A stretch of 64,000 bases of DNA from a gamma proteobacterium symbiont of Ctena orbiculata (GCA_003058495.1 QBVC01000034.1:1-64000); one strand, 5' to 3'. Shown: positions 53,651-62,635, counted from the first letter of the stretch. Numbers and translations are program-made. Notes: generated by a model from the letters alone, not told the origin.

Positions 53651-54030
53651 CGGTCAACAAATGCACCGGTATGCAATCGGCAACGGAAACAATCTGCCGC
53701 ATCCAAGACACAGACAGATCAGGCCGATGCTCAAACCCATCAACAACCACTCCGCACAGGCTTGAATCGCAACCCTATTTACAACGATCAACAACCTTAT
53801 CGAGGCGGCAAAAAATGCCGGCAATGCCTGATCGGATGGGATCCCCGAACATCCACGGCCAACGAATCAAACGAAACGGGACAATCAAACATAAAAAACT
53901 TACATACCTTTACATCCTTTTACCCGAATCGCCTTTTAGACTATTAATTTTTGGCCGTTGAATTGCTTAGCATCAGATGCGTTTAGAGAAAACACGCATT
54001 GATCACAAACCTACGCAACAGGAGTCATAC
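53651..54030. other. 380-bp gap with CpxR-type repeat
   Basis: No convincing coding sequence. It is rich in CAA/AAC and becomes AT-rich toward 53890. Three TTTAC-like units at 53899, 53909 and 53919, then TTTTAGACTATTAATTTT as likely promoter elements, lie before the EF-hand gene. Confidence 0.5.
53899..53923 (+). promoter_or_regulatory. Triple CpxR-type repeat upstream of EF-hand gene
   Basis: CTTAC-ATACC-TTTAC-ATCCT-TTTAC: three units at exact 10-bp phase, including a perfect TTTAC-N5-TTTAC, 107 bp before the EF-hand start. Confidence 0.6.
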
Positions 54031-54762
54031 ATGAACGGCATAAGCGGCATAGGCGGCATGAACCAGATGCAGGCCTTTCCCGGCACACGAAGACCCTACC
54101 CTGAAGAGATGGCGCAACAACTCTTCTCCAGGCTCGACGCTTCCGATCAAGGGTATATTGAGAAATCCGATCTCCTGTCCGCCTTGGAAACGGTCTCATC
54201 GGTTACTGATGCATCCGATCTGAGTAGAGACGACTCGGCCCTGGACGAACTCTTCACCCAGCTCGACAGCGATGGTGACGGCAAGGTCACGGAAGAGGAA
54301 TTTACCGATTCAATGGTGCGGATCGATCAGCAGATAAACGACCTCTTCTCCCAGATGCGCATGAATGAGGCCAAGACCGGCATGGCGCCGCCCCCACCAC
54401 CACCGCCACCTGAGGGCATGAATGACACTGAGGATCTCGGCTTTACCAAGGAGGAGCTGCAGGCTCAATTGAAAGAGATCGGCAGCAGCGACGAAAAACG
54501 ATCGACACTGATTGAAAATATCATTGCCAATTTCGAAGAGGCGGACAGCGACGGCGACGGGCGTGTCAACCTGAATGAGGCGACGGCCTTCGACCAGTCC
54601 GGCAGTGAAGCGACGGAAAGCAGCAGCACGTCGACAGCGGGCAACAACGACATGGAGCTTAGCGAGAAGGTGATGTTGCAGATCGTGCGATTGATGCAGA
54701 GCTACAACCTGGGTAGCGACGCGGAAACCGAAGCGGCATCCAGTCTCAGCGTTTCAGTCTGA
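54031..54762 (+). CDS. EF-hand calcium-binding protein
   Basis: 243 residues from the ATG at 54031 with GGAG nine bases upstream. It has three EF-hand-type loops: DASDQGYIEKSD (degenerate, about residue 37), DSDGDGKVTEEEF (canonical, about residue 83) and DSDGDGRVNLNEA (canonical, about residue 185). A run of eight prolines (APPPPPPPPEG) divides the domains. The N-terminus (MNGISGIGGMNQMQAF) lacks an ordinary Sec signal, like XopN-type EF-hand proteins of unknown location. The C-terminus is Ser/Thr/Ala-rich. A calcium sensor or structural role is plausible; placement in the Cpx-like cluster is by the upstream repeats. Confidence 0.78.
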   Translation: MNGISGIGGMNQMQAFPGTRRPYPEEMAQQLFSRLDASDQGYIEKSDLLSALETVSSVTDASDLSRDDSALDELFTQLDSDGDGKVTEEEFTDSMVRIDQQINDLFSQMRMNEAKTGMAPPPPPPPPEGMNDTEDLGFTKEELQAQLKEIGSSDEKRSTLIENIIANFEEADSDGDGRVNLNEATAFDQSGSEATESSSTSTAGNNDMELSEKVMLQIVRLMQSYNLGSDAETEAASSLSVSV

Positions 54763-54779
54763 ATCCTTGCCGCTCAATG

Positions 54780-54805
54780 CCCCACCCAGCCAGGGTGGGG
54801 TCTCT
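54780..54805 (+). terminator. GC-rich hairpin after EF-hand gene
   Basis: CCCCACCC-AGCCA-GGGTGGGG followed by TCTCTC. Eight perfect base pairs 17 bp after the stop; the T-tract is weak. Confidence 0.5.
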
Positions 54806-54873
54806 CAGCCGCACAAGCCTTATCAGGACAGAGATGTCACACTGACTCAGCATCAGCGGCAATGAATAAACCA

Positions 54874-55161
54874 TCACTGCCGCTCAGGGGGAGGATAACC
54901 CCCTCCGCCCCCAGGTCCGCCATGGCCGGGAGGAGCGGAGGGCTTACTGTACCCTTTTGCCGACATACAGCTATCCATCGCCGAGTGATCAGGCCTGCCG
55001 CTACTGTCGGTATCGATCGATGCGGCACACTCCTTGAGCGCCGCCTCCAGTTCCGCCCTGTCCGGCATGGTTGTATTCGAATCCGGGGGTTCGGCAAAGG
55101 CCTGGGCGCTGGCCAGCGTCAAACCGAGGGCAATCGAGAGTTGGCGACATGCATGCAACAT
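54874..55161 (-). CDS. Small secreted Gly/Pro-rich protein
   Basis: 95 residues: a signal peptide (MLHACRQLSIALGLTLASAQAFA), then a short acidic part with two cysteines (KECAASIDTDSSGRPDHSAMDSCMSAKGY) and a Gly/Pro tail (PPGHGGPGGGGGYPPPERQ). The DTDSSGRPD stretch is EF-loop-like but incomplete. It is predicted periplasmic with one disulfide. It is on the opposite strand to the EF-hand gene, and a CpxR-type repeat lies about 70 bp before its start. Confidence 0.68.
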   Translation of the reverse strand: MLHACRQLSIALGLTLASAQAFAEPPDSNTTMPDRAELEAALKECAASIDTDSSGRPDHSAMDSCMSAKGYSKPSAPPGHGGPGGGGGYPPPERQ

Positions 55162-55228
55162 TTTGGATACTCCAGGCAGAAGAACATGTCGCTGATTCTG
55201 CTTATGCCAACTCGCTGTGTCAGCCGCT

Positions 55229-55253
55229 TTTACCCGTCTTTACAAACCTTTTC
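55229..55253 (-). promoter_or_regulatory. CpxR-type repeat upstream of small secreted protein
   Basis: TTTAC-CCGTC-TTTAC-AAACC-TTTTC on the plus strand: a perfect GTAAA-N5-GTAAA in the gene's orientation plus a third degenerate unit, about 70 bp before the start at 55161. Confidence 0.55.
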
Positions 55254-55327
55254 CATAAGCAGCGTCTAGATGCGTCTTTCGTCTACTCATGTTTGTCTAC
55301 AGTGCGTGACAAGCAAGCCTATGATGA

Positions 55328-55549
55328 CTATCCAAGCCAGACATAAAGCTCCATTGCAGCGGGATCGCATCGATTACAACTGGTCCCGCAGTTGGCCTCG
55401 ACCTTGCGTTGTTCAACCCTGCCCTTGCGCACCCACTGCTGCAGCATCCCCCTGACCGCATCGGGTTCTGCATCCACGTGGAGCGCGATATCCGCCAGGG
55501 TCGCCTGACCCCGTTTCGAAAGATAGTCCCTGATCGCGCTCAACATCAT
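55328..55549 (-). CDS. feoC: FeoC-like regulator of iron transport
   Basis: 73 residues; a winged-helix (SAIRDYLSKRGQATLADIALHVDAEPDAVRGMLQQWVRKGRVE) followed by a cysteine cluster (ANCGTSCNRCDP) that could hold an Fe-S cluster, as in FeoC. It lies 7 bp after feoB and is the last gene of feoABC. FeoC is linked to FeoB stability or activity in Enterobacteria. Its C-terminus is slightly shorter than some homologues. Confidence 0.88.
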   Translation of the reverse strand: MMLSAIRDYLSKRGQATLADIALHVDAEPDAVRGMLQQWVRKGRVEQRKVEANCGTSCNRCDPAAMELYVWLG

Positions 55550-55556
55550 TACCGTG

Positions 55557-57911
55557 TCACCCAGCTTCGGAGACCAGCTGCTGACTGCGCTGGGACCAGT
55601 AGCGCAACGCGCCGACGATCGCCAACAGCAGCAACGTCAGACTGATAATCCAGCCCAGGGCGCTTTGCGGATGATCGGCATAGGTGGCGGATTGATAGAA
55701 GAGACTCGCGGCGATGAAGGCGATACCGGTGGACCAGGCCACCACGAAACCGGCCCAGCGGGGACCCGCCTCGCGACGGATGGCGCCGATGGTGGCCACG
55801 CAGGGGGAGTAGAGCAGGATGAACAGCAGATAGGCGAAGGCGCCGGCCTGACCGTCGAAACGGGCGGCCATGGCGCCGAAGACGCCGACATTGACCTCTT
55901 GCGCCTCGGCGGCAGCGGCCGCGCTGCTGATATCCCCCACATCCATGGCGAGGGGATCGGTGAGCAGATCCTTCACCCCGAGGAGGTTTTCCGGCAGGGT
56001 GGCCAGGGCAGCGGAGATCGAGGGCCAGAAATCGAAGGGCTGATCCCCGGCGGAGATACCCGCCTCTTCGTTGGCGAGATGGGTATAGAGGGCGTCGAGG
56101 GTGCCCACCACCGTCTCCTTGGCCAGAATACCGGTGAAGACGCCCACCGTGGCGGGCCAGTTATCCTCATCTATGCCCATCGGAGCCAGCAGGGGGGTAA
56201 TCGCCTTGCTGATGCTGCTGAGCACCGAGTGTTCGGTATCCTCGTTACCGAAGCTGCCGTCGGTACCGATGGAATTGAGGGTGTTGATCACCAGCACCAT
56301 CAATACGATCACCTTCCCCGCCTCCTTGATAAACAGCTTGACCCGGTCCCAGGTGCGCAGCATGACGCCCCGCAGGGTGGGCATATGGTAGTGGGGCAAC
56401 TCCATCATGAATCCCGAGCTCTCACCGGACAGGAGGGTCTTTTTCATGATCAGGCCGGTAAAAATCGCGACCGTAATACCGATCAGGTAGAGGGTGAAGA
56501 CCAGATTCTGCCCGTTCGCCGGAAAGAAGGCGGCGGCAAACAGCACATAGACCGGCAGCCGGGCGCCGCAGGACATGAAGGGGTTCATCAGGATGGTGAG
56601 CTTGCGTTCCCTTTCGCTCTCCAGGGTTCGGGTGGCCATCACCGCGGGCACGTTGCAGCCGAAGCCGACGATCATCGGCACGAAGGCCTTGCCCGGCAGC
56701 CCGATGGAACGCATGAAGCGATCCATGACGAAGGCGGCCCGGGCCATATAGCCGGAGTCCTCGACCACCGAGAGAAAGAGGTAGAGGGCGGTGATGATGG
56801 GGATGAAGGTGGCGACCACCTGGATACCGCCGCCGGCGCCGTCGGCAAGGAGCACGATCAACCACTGCGGCAGACCCGCCGCTGCCAGCAGCGCGCCGAA
56901 ACCGTCGACAAAGAGCGCCCCGGCGACACCGTCGAAGAGATCGATGAACGCGCCGCCGATGTTGATCGCGAACATGAACATCAGATACATCACGAAGAGG
57001 AACACCGGGATGCCGAAGAGGCGGCTCAATACCACCTTGTCGATGTGGTCGCTGACGGTCTTCTCGACCCGTCCCTGCTGCTGGATCACATTCTGCGAGA
57101 TGGCATGGGCGTGGCCGTAGCGGGTGTCGGCGATGTGGATGTCGGGCTCTTCATCCACCCGGTCCTCGATCAGCTGCTGCCAATGGTGAACCTGCTCAAG
57201 CAGCGCTGCATCGGCGAAGCCCAGGGCAAAGCGGTCCCCCTCCAGCATTTTCAGCAGCAGCCAGCGGCGTTGTGAATGACTCTGCTCCTCGTCGTGATCG
57301 AGGAGCGGTTCCATTGCCGATATCGCCTGCTCGACCACCTCATCCTGGGCGAGGGCGAAGCCGCCGCCGACGGCGCCTGCGGCCAGGTCCTGGATTGCCG
57401 CCTTGAGCTTGGTGATGCCTTCACCGCTGACCGCGACGATGGGCACCACCGGACAGCCCAGGTCCTCGCTGAGACGCTGGATATCGATCTCCAGGCCGCG
57501 TTTGCGGGCGACGTCCATCATATTCAGCGCTACCAGCAGCGGCACCCCCATCTCGAGCATCTGCACGGAGAAGTAGAGATTGCGCTCCAGATTGGAGGCA
57601 TCGACGATATTGACGATCAGATCGGCATCTCCGGAGAGGAGATAGTCCCGGGTCACCTTTTCATCCAGGGAAGTGGCGTCCAGGGAGTAGATCCCGGGAA
57701 GATCGACCACGCTGACCTCGTCGCTGTCGATGCTGAAGCGCCCCTCCTTGCGATCCACGGTCACACCCGGCCAATTTCCCGTGCGCTGACGAATCCCGGT
57801 GAGGCTGTTGAAGAGGGCTGTCTTACCGCAGTTCGGATTGCCCGCAAGGGCGATGGTCAAGGAGTGTTCCCTCTTGGCCGCCTGCGCTGTTTGCTCCTCA
57901 TGACATGCCAC
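55557..57911 (-). CDS. feoB: Ferrous iron transporter FeoB
   Basis: 784 residues from a GTG at 57911 with GGAG five bases upstream. The N-terminal G domain has G1 GNPNCGKTALFN, G3 DLPGIYSLDATSLDEKV and G4 NMMDVA, then a helical GDI-like spacer, then the transmembrane permease with the two Gate motifs (IVGFGCNVPAVMATRTL; LLYSPCVATIGAIRREAG). It imports Fe(II) through the inner membrane. It lies 8 bp after feoA. Confidence 0.97.
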   Translation of the reverse strand: MACHEEQTAQAAKREHSLTIALAGNPNCGKTALFNSLTGIRQRTGNWPGVTVDRKEGRFSIDSDEVSVVDLPGIYSLDATSLDEKVTRDYLLSGDADLIVNIVDASNLERNLYFSVQMLEMGVPLLVALNMMDVARKRGLEIDIQRLSEDLGCPVVPIVAVSGEGITKLKAAIQDLAAGAVGGGFALAQDEVVEQAISAMEPLLDHDEEQSHSQRRWLLLKMLEGDRFALGFADAALLEQVHHWQQLIEDRVDEEPDIHIADTRYGHAHAISQNVIQQQGRVEKTVSDHIDKVVLSRLFGIPVFLFVMYLMFMFAINIGGAFIDLFDGVAGALFVDGFGALLAAAGLPQWLIVLLADGAGGGIQVVATFIPIITALYLFLSVVEDSGYMARAAFVMDRFMRSIGLPGKAFVPMIVGFGCNVPAVMATRTLESERERKLTILMNPFMSCGARLPVYVLFAAAFFPANGQNLVFTLYLIGITVAIFTGLIMKKTLLSGESSGFMMELPHYHMPTLRGVMLRTWDRVKLFIKEAGKVIVLMVLVINTLNSIGTDGSFGNEDTEHSVLSSISKAITPLLAPMGIDEDNWPATVGVFTGILAKETVVGTLDALYTHLANEEAGISAGDQPFDFWPSISAALATLPENLLGVKDLLTDPLAMDVGDISSAAAAAEAQEVNVGVFGAMAARFDGQAGAFAYLLFILLYSPCVATIGAIRREAGPRWAGFVVAWSTGIAFIAASLFYQSATYADHPQSALGWIISLTLLLLAIVGALRYWSQRSQQLVSEAG

Positions 57912-57919
57912 GACGACTC

Positions 57920-58192
57920 CTAGGGCCTATTATCGCCCTGCTCCAGGGGCTGCATCATCAACTTCTCCGCGACCCCGGCGCCCAGGGCCACCCGGGCGCC
58001 CTTGTTGGCCACCACCACGCCGGCGCCGCGGCGTTGGATCAATTCGATTTCTGATCCCGTCCTCAATCCCAGACTGAGCAGTCTGTGGACCAGATGCCTG
58101 CCTCCCGAGATGCGTTTGATCCTGGCTCGACACCCGGTTGGCAATCTAGCCAATGAGATCAATTCCTCGGGGATGGCGGGGTCGAAGTCCAC
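57920..58192 (-). CDS. feoA: Ferrous iron transport protein FeoA
   Basis: 90 residues from a GTG at 58192. It is an SH3-like domain: LARLPTGCRARIKRISGGRHLVHRLLSLGLRTGSEIELIQRRGAGVVVANKGARVALGAGVAEKLMM. It supports FeoB function. First gene of feoABC, directly behind the Fur box. There is no early in-frame ATG, so GTG is the only reasonable start. Confidence 0.93.
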   Translation of the reverse strand: MDFDPAIPEELISLARLPTGCRARIKRISGGRHLVHRLLSLGLRTGSEIELIQRRGAGVVVANKGARVALGAGVAEKLMMQPLEQGDNRP

Positions 58193-58215
58193 AGTAGTAT
58201 CCAGACTTTTTAAAT

Positions 58216-58234
58216 GTTAATGATTCTCATTAAA
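58216..58234 (-). promoter_or_regulatory. Fur box upstream of feoABC
   Basis: The minus strand reads TTTAATGAGAATCATTAAC, 15 of 19 matches to GATAATGATAATCATTATC. It lies 24 bp upstream of the feoA start, in the right place to repress the operon when iron is sufficient. Confidence 0.85.
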
Positions 58235-58281
58235 GCAGGCTTTAGGCCGGCATGCAATCGGTATATCACAGTATATCCAAA

Positions 58282-59010
58282 TTAACTAATATTCCGTTTG
58301 CGCAGCAGGTCGATTCGGTGCGGTTTGAGAAACGAAGCCCCCTCCGGTCCCATCCGTTTCATGAAGGCCGATCTGATCCGGCGGTAGCGCAGCTCGTCTA
58401 TCTCGAGTCTGGTGTGGGTGACATTGAGAAAGCGCGCCTCGAACGCCTCCCAGGAGTCGTAGCGACCGGGAACATTGAGAAAATACTGACCGAGCAACTC
58501 CATGTCGCCTCTCTGCGCCAGGCCCTGTATCGCCAGGAAGGCCTGCTCTCTGACTCGCTTCTCATCGTGAATCAGACTCAGCAGGGCATTGAATTCGCCC
58601 TGATAGACAGGCTCCGAAAAGTAGGCGACACCGCCCGGCTTGAGTATCCGCGCCACCTCGCTCATCGCCTGGGGCATGATCCCCCGGGGCACGTGGTGGA
58701 GGGATTTCAGCATCAGCACGATGTCCACGCTGCCGTCGGCTTCGCCGATGGCTTGCGCCCCTTCCAATCTGAAGCTGATGTTTGACGCCGGGTTTTGCTG
58801 GTTCTTCGCATGCTGGATGGCGTCGACCTCGGTGGCGATAAAACGGCTGTCGGGGTGTGCCGCCGCCAGTAGCCGGGTTGTCCCCGCGCGGCCGCAGCCA
58901 AGCTCCACAATCAGCGACCCATCCAGGTTCAGCAAACGCTCCATCAGTTCGACCTCGCTACCCGTCCGGTAGGCCGCCTGATCATCCAGAACCATTCGAT
59001 TTGCTGACAT
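58282..59010 (-). CDS. SAM-dependent methyltransferase
   Basis: 242 residues from the ATG at 59010 (MSANRMVLDDQAAYRTGSEVELMERLLNL). It is a class I Rossmann methyltransferase: motif I LIVELGCGRAGTTRLLA, motif II acidic residue in IATEVDAI, VDIVLMLKSLHHVPRG and LKPGGVAYFSEPV. It belongs broadly to the Methyltransf_11/25 type; the substrate is not evident. It is divergent from the CLC gene and separate from feo by an 89-bp gap containing the Fur box. Confidence 0.87.
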   Translation of the reverse strand: MSANRMVLDDQAAYRTGSEVELMERLLNLDGSLIVELGCGRAGTTRLLAAAHPDSRFIATEVDAIQHAKNQQNPASNISFRLEGAQAIGEADGSVDIVLMLKSLHHVPRGIMPQAMSEVARILKPGGVAYFSEPVYQGEFNALLSLIHDEKRVREQAFLAIQGLAQRGDMELLGQYFLNVPGRYDSWEAFEARFLNVTHTRLEIDELRYRRIRSAFMKRMGPEGASFLKPHRIDLLRKRNIS

Positions 59011-59140
59011 ACTTCTAGCGCTCCAGTATATTAACCGATAGTAAATAGGTGCCCCTACAGAAACGACCAGGCTCTCTACCGACGTCTGAGAACACTCTTC
59101 AGTTACCCGCACCGCAAACTACACGACAGGTATCCCGACT

Positions 59141-60874
59141 GTGCCCTTTGCAGGGATTGTTAACTGGTTCGACCGACTGCGTCTACAACTATCGCGCCAC
59201 GATGCGCTGCTGATTCTGTCCGTCCTCGGATTGATCTGCGGCTTCGTCACCGGAATCGTGATCATCCTCTTCCGCCTGCTGGTTGAATCGACCCAGTCCG
59301 CGCTGCTCCCCGGCGGCGGCGCCGAAAACTATGAAGCCCTCCACCCCCTGATGCGCTTTCTGCTGCCCATCGCCGGCGGCCTGCTGCTCGGGTTTATCTT
59401 TCTGCGTTACGCCAACGGCCTCCATGTGCTCGGCATTCCAAGGGTGATGGAGCGTCTGATCTACCACCAGGGCCATATCTCCATGCGCGGCTTTCTGCTG
59501 CAGTTTTTCGGCGCCGCCATCGCCATCATCAGCGGCCACTCCGTGGGCCGCGAGGGACCCCATGTATTTCTCGGCGCCGCCAGCGGTTCCCTGCTGGGAC
59601 AATATCTCTCCCTGCCCAACAACAGCATCCGCACCCTGCTCGGCTGCGGCACCGCCGCCGCCGTCTCCGCCTCCTTCGACACCCCCCTGGCGGGGGTGAT
59701 CTTCGCCCTGGAAGTGGTGATGATGGAGTACACCCTGGTCAGCTTCATACCCATCATGCTGGCCGCGGTCTCGGCCAACAGCCTCTCGCTGATCGTATTT
59801 GAAGGTGAACGGGTCTTCGATATCGCCATCATTCAGCTCGGCTCCCTGCACGAACTGGTCTTTATCCTGCTCCTGGGATTGGCCGCCGGCACGGCCTCGG
59901 CGGCCTATGTCAGCCTGATCCAGTTCATCTCCGACCGGACCCAGAACATGGCGTTTTGGCTGCGCAACGCGAGTGCCGGGGTGCTGATCGGCCTGATTGC
60001 CCTGGCTGTGCCCCAGATCATGGGTATCGGCTATGACACGGTCAACCAGATCCTGCTCGGGGAGCTGGGTCTCTACCTGCTGATTATCCTGGTGGTGGCC
60101 AAGATCCTGGCAACGGCGATAAGCATCGGCCTGGGCATTCCCGGCGGCACCATCGGCCCCGCCCTCTTTATCGGCGCCGCCCTCGGCGGCGTCATCGCCC
60201 CCCTGCCGGGCCTGCTGTTCGAGGGTCAGGTATCCGACCCCGGTGTCTATGCCCTGATCGGCATGGGCGCGGTGATGGGCGCCGCGCTGCAGGCGCCCCT
60301 GGCCGCGCTGACGGCGATCATCGAGCTGACCCACAACCCCGAGATCATCATGCCGGGGATGCTTGCGATCGTCATCGCCAGCCTGGTCAACAGCGAGCTG
60401 TTCGGTAAATCGTCGATGTTCCATACCCTGCTGGAGGCGACCGGCCTCAACTACCACACCGATCCGGTGATGCAATCCCTGCGCCGCATCGGCGCCGCCA
60501 GCTTCATGAATCGCAACTTCGTCCAGGTCAAACCCCTGTTGGGCCGCGACGCGGCAAGAAGGATCCTCGATCGGAATCCCGAGTGGGTGTTGATCAAGGG
60601 CGAGATGAATGAGACGGCGCTGATGCCCGCGGTGGATCTGCTGCGCATCCTGGAACAGCAGGAGGAGGATGAGACGTTCGATCTGCTCTCCCTGCCCGCC
60701 ACCCGCCTGGAGCTGGCACCGCTGCGGATGCAGGCAACCCTCCAGGAGGCCCTGGAAAAGCTCGATAACAGCCAGGCGGACGCCCTCTATATCGAGTGGT
60801 ACGACGAGGATCACTACTGGCGCATTCAAGGGATACTCACACGCCCCTTGATCGAGTCGGCCTATCACATTTAG
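59141..60874 (+). CDS. CLC-type chloride channel/antiporter
   Basis: 577 residues from a GTG. About ten hydrophobic helices cover residues 20-440. The gating-glutamate motif is intact (SGHSVGREGPHVFLGAA). The selectivity loop usually reading GSGIP is LHVLGIPRV, and the second loop GxFxP is GTIGP (IPGGTIGPALFIG). The last 110 residues (RRILDRNPEWVLIKGEMNE...VDLLRILEQQEEDETFDLL) are a CBS-like cytosolic domain. It moves chloride or a related anion, either as channel or H+-coupled exchanger. Cotranscription with ppk2 downstream is possible (91 bp gap). Confidence 0.9.
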   Translation: MPFAGIVNWFDRLRLQLSRHDALLILSVLGLICGFVTGIVIILFRLLVESTQSALLPGGGAENYEALHPLMRFLLPIAGGLLLGFIFLRYANGLHVLGIPRVMERLIYHQGHISMRGFLLQFFGAAIAIISGHSVGREGPHVFLGAASGSLLGQYLSLPNNSIRTLLGCGTAAAVSASFDTPLAGVIFALEVVMMEYTLVSFIPIMLAAVSANSLSLIVFEGERVFDIAIIQLGSLHELVFILLLGLAAGTASAAYVSLIQFISDRTQNMAFWLRNASAGVLIGLIALAVPQIMGIGYDTVNQILLGELGLYLLIILVVAKILATAISIGLGIPGGTIGPALFIGAALGGVIAPLPGLLFEGQVSDPGVYALIGMGAVMGAALQAPLAALTAIIELTHNPEIIMPGMLAIVIASLVNSELFGKSSMFHTLLEATGLNYHTDPVMQSLRRIGAASFMNRNFVQVKPLLGRDAARRILDRNPEWVLIKGEMNETALMPAVDLLRILEQQEEDETFDLLSLPATRLELAPLRMQATLQEALEKLDNSQADALYIEWYDEDHYWRIQGILTRPLIESAYHI

Positions 60875-60965
60875 TGATGCCATGTTAAGAAATTTCACCG
60901 ACACCAAACGGCCAAAAGGCATAACATACCGATATTGCAACTCAGCTTTGTGACAAGGGGGCATT

Positions 60966-61880
60966 ATGAGTGAAGAAAACAACAACCCTGAAACCGTCTT
61001 CATCGACGAACAGCCAGTAAGACTCGACGAACTGTTGACTGACTATGAACGCCTCAAACAGCAGGTCACGGAGGAGCAGAAAACCGAAAAAAAGGCGGTA
61101 CGCCGATATAAGCGGGAAGAGGAGTTGAAGCCCTACCAGGCTGAGTTGATCCGCCTGCAGCAGTATCTGGAAAAGACCAGAACCCGCATGATCATCCTCT
61201 TTGAGGGGCGCGACGCCGCGGGCAAGGGCGGCACCATCCGCCGGGTCACCCGCTACATGAACGAGAAACACTACCGGGTGGTCGCCCTCGGCAAGCCAAC
61301 GGAAGAACAGAAAACCCAGTGGTTTTTCCAAAAGTATATCGCCCAATTCCCCCGCGGCGGCGAGGTGGTGCTGTTCGACCGCAGCTGGTACAACCGCGCC
61401 GTGGTGGAGCCCATCTTCGGTTTTTGCACCAAGGAAGAGTACGCCAATTTCATGGTTGGCTGCCCGGGATTCGAAAAGGACCTGGTGCGACAGGGGACGA
61501 TTCTGGTGAAGCTCTACTTCTCGGTCACCAAGGAGGAGCAGGCAAGACGCTTCGCGCGTCGCAAGACCGACGCCCTGCGGCAGTGGAAACTCTCCGAGAT
61601 CGATGTCCAGGCACAGGATCGCTGGGACGAATTCACCACGCAGAAGTACGATATGCTGAAAAACACCAATACCACCCATGCACCCTGGACCATCATTCGC
61701 TCGAATGACAAGCACCTGGCCAGATTGAACGCCATGAAGGTGATCCTCAACGCCGTGCCCTATGAGCGCCTCAATCCCGAACTCGATTTCGTACCCGATC
61801 ACGATATCGTAATCTCGGGCTCAAGGGAGCTGGAGCTGATGGAGGCGCAACGCCTGCAGCAAGGCAAGTTCGTCGGTTAA
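60966..61880 (+). CDS. ppk2: Polyphosphate kinase 2
   Basis: 304 residues, the PPK2 family. Walker A is LFEGRDAAGKGGTIRRV, the lid/substrate region contains FFQKYIAQFPRGGEVVLFDRSWYNRAVVEPIFGF (Walker B in FDRSWYN), and KLYFSVTKEEQARRF is the third conserved block. It transfers phosphate between polyphosphate and nucleoside diphosphates or monophosphates; the class (ADP- or GDP-preferring) cannot be fixed by eye. GGGGG lies just before the ATG. It is followed by the NnrU/ICMT-like gene. Confidence 0.96.
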   Translation: MSEENNNPETVFIDEQPVRLDELLTDYERLKQQVTEEQKTEKKAVRRYKREEELKPYQAELIRLQQYLEKTRTRMIILFEGRDAAGKGGTIRRVTRYMNEKHYRVVALGKPTEEQKTQWFFQKYIAQFPRGGEVVLFDRSWYNRAVVEPIFGFCTKEEYANFMVGCPGFEKDLVRQGTILVKLYFSVTKEEQARRFARRKTDALRQWKLSEIDVQAQDRWDEFTTQKYDMLKNTNTTHAPWTIIRSNDKHLARLNAMKVILNAVPYERLNPELDFVPDHDIVISGSRELELMEAQRLQQGKFVG

Positions 61881-61943
61881 TCAGTGCGGACACGGGCGGG
61901 AGCAGCCGCCCGTCGTCCCAGCCCCGGGGCGAGAGTCAACAGC

Positions 61944-62591
61944 ATGCCGACCACTGCCGAACTGACCCTCCTGGCCAGCGCCTGGATCCTCTATTTCCTG
62001 CTTCATTCGCTGTTGGCATCGCTCCGGGTGAAGCGCTTTTTCGCCCGCCGCCTGCCCCCCGTCATGCCCTGGTACCGGCTGCTCTTCAATCTCATCGCGG
62101 CGATCCTCCTCCTGCCCCCCCTCGCCCTGCTCTGGCTCTACCGCTCCGATCCGCTGTGGCAATGGCAGGGGGGCATGGCATGGCTGGCCTATGCGCTGAT
62201 GCTGCTCGCCCTGCTGGGGTTCATCTGGTCGATGGGCTATTACGACAGCAAGGAGTTTCTCGGCCTTGGCCAGCTGCAGCGCGGCCAGGGGGACGGGGGC
62301 GACCGGGAACAGCTGCGGATCTCACCGCTGCATCGCTTCGTGCGCCACCCCTGGTACAGCCTGGGGCTGGTGTTGATATGGACCCAGGATATGGACCCGG
62401 CAAGGCTTGTTTCGGCCTCGATCGTCACCGCCTACCTGGTGCTGGGATCCCGCCTCGAGGAGGCAAAGCTCCTGCGCTGCCATGGTGACGCCTACCGCGA
62501 CTACCGGCAGCGTGTGCCTGGTCTGATACCCAGACCCTGGCGATTTCTCAGTCCATCGGAGGTGGAGCGGATCCTGGGCAAGTACCGCTAG
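61944..62591 (+). CDS. NnrU/isoprenylcysteine methyltransferase-like membrane protein
   Basis: 215 residues from the ATG at 61944 (MPTTAELTLLASAWILYFLLHSLLASLRVKRFFARR). Five or so membrane helices. The C-terminal half has the phospholipid/ICMT methyltransferase signature RFVRHPWYSLGLVLIW, then SRLEEAKLLRCHGDAYRDYRQRVPGLIPRPWRF. It is a predicted membrane SAM methyltransferase of the NnrU/PEMT superfamily; the substrate is unknown. A GGGCGG/CCGCCC hairpin lies between it and ppk2. Confidence 0.88.
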   Translation: MPTTAELTLLASAWILYFLLHSLLASLRVKRFFARRLPPVMPWYRLLFNLIAAILLLPPLALLWLYRSDPLWQWQGGMAWLAYALMLLALLGFIWSMGYYDSKEFLGLGQLQRGQGDGGDREQLRISPLHRFVRHPWYSLGLVLIWTQDMDPARLVSASIVTAYLVLGSRLEEAKLLRCHGDAYRDYRQRVPGLIPRPWRFLSPSEVERILGKYR

Positions 62592-62635
62592 GCCGCCATC
62601 CCTGGCGCTGCGCGGTCGCCGCCGCGGCCCAACGG

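Noticed and set aside
55554-57275. 573-aa plus-strand ORF opposite feoB
   Set aside because: Antisense to feoB and low complexity (Gly/His/Asp-rich); shadow frame.
59189-61003. 604-aa minus-strand ORF opposite the CLC gene
   Set aside because: Composition is typical antisense high-GC (Gln/Gly/Asp/Ala), with no ribosome binding site or family signature.
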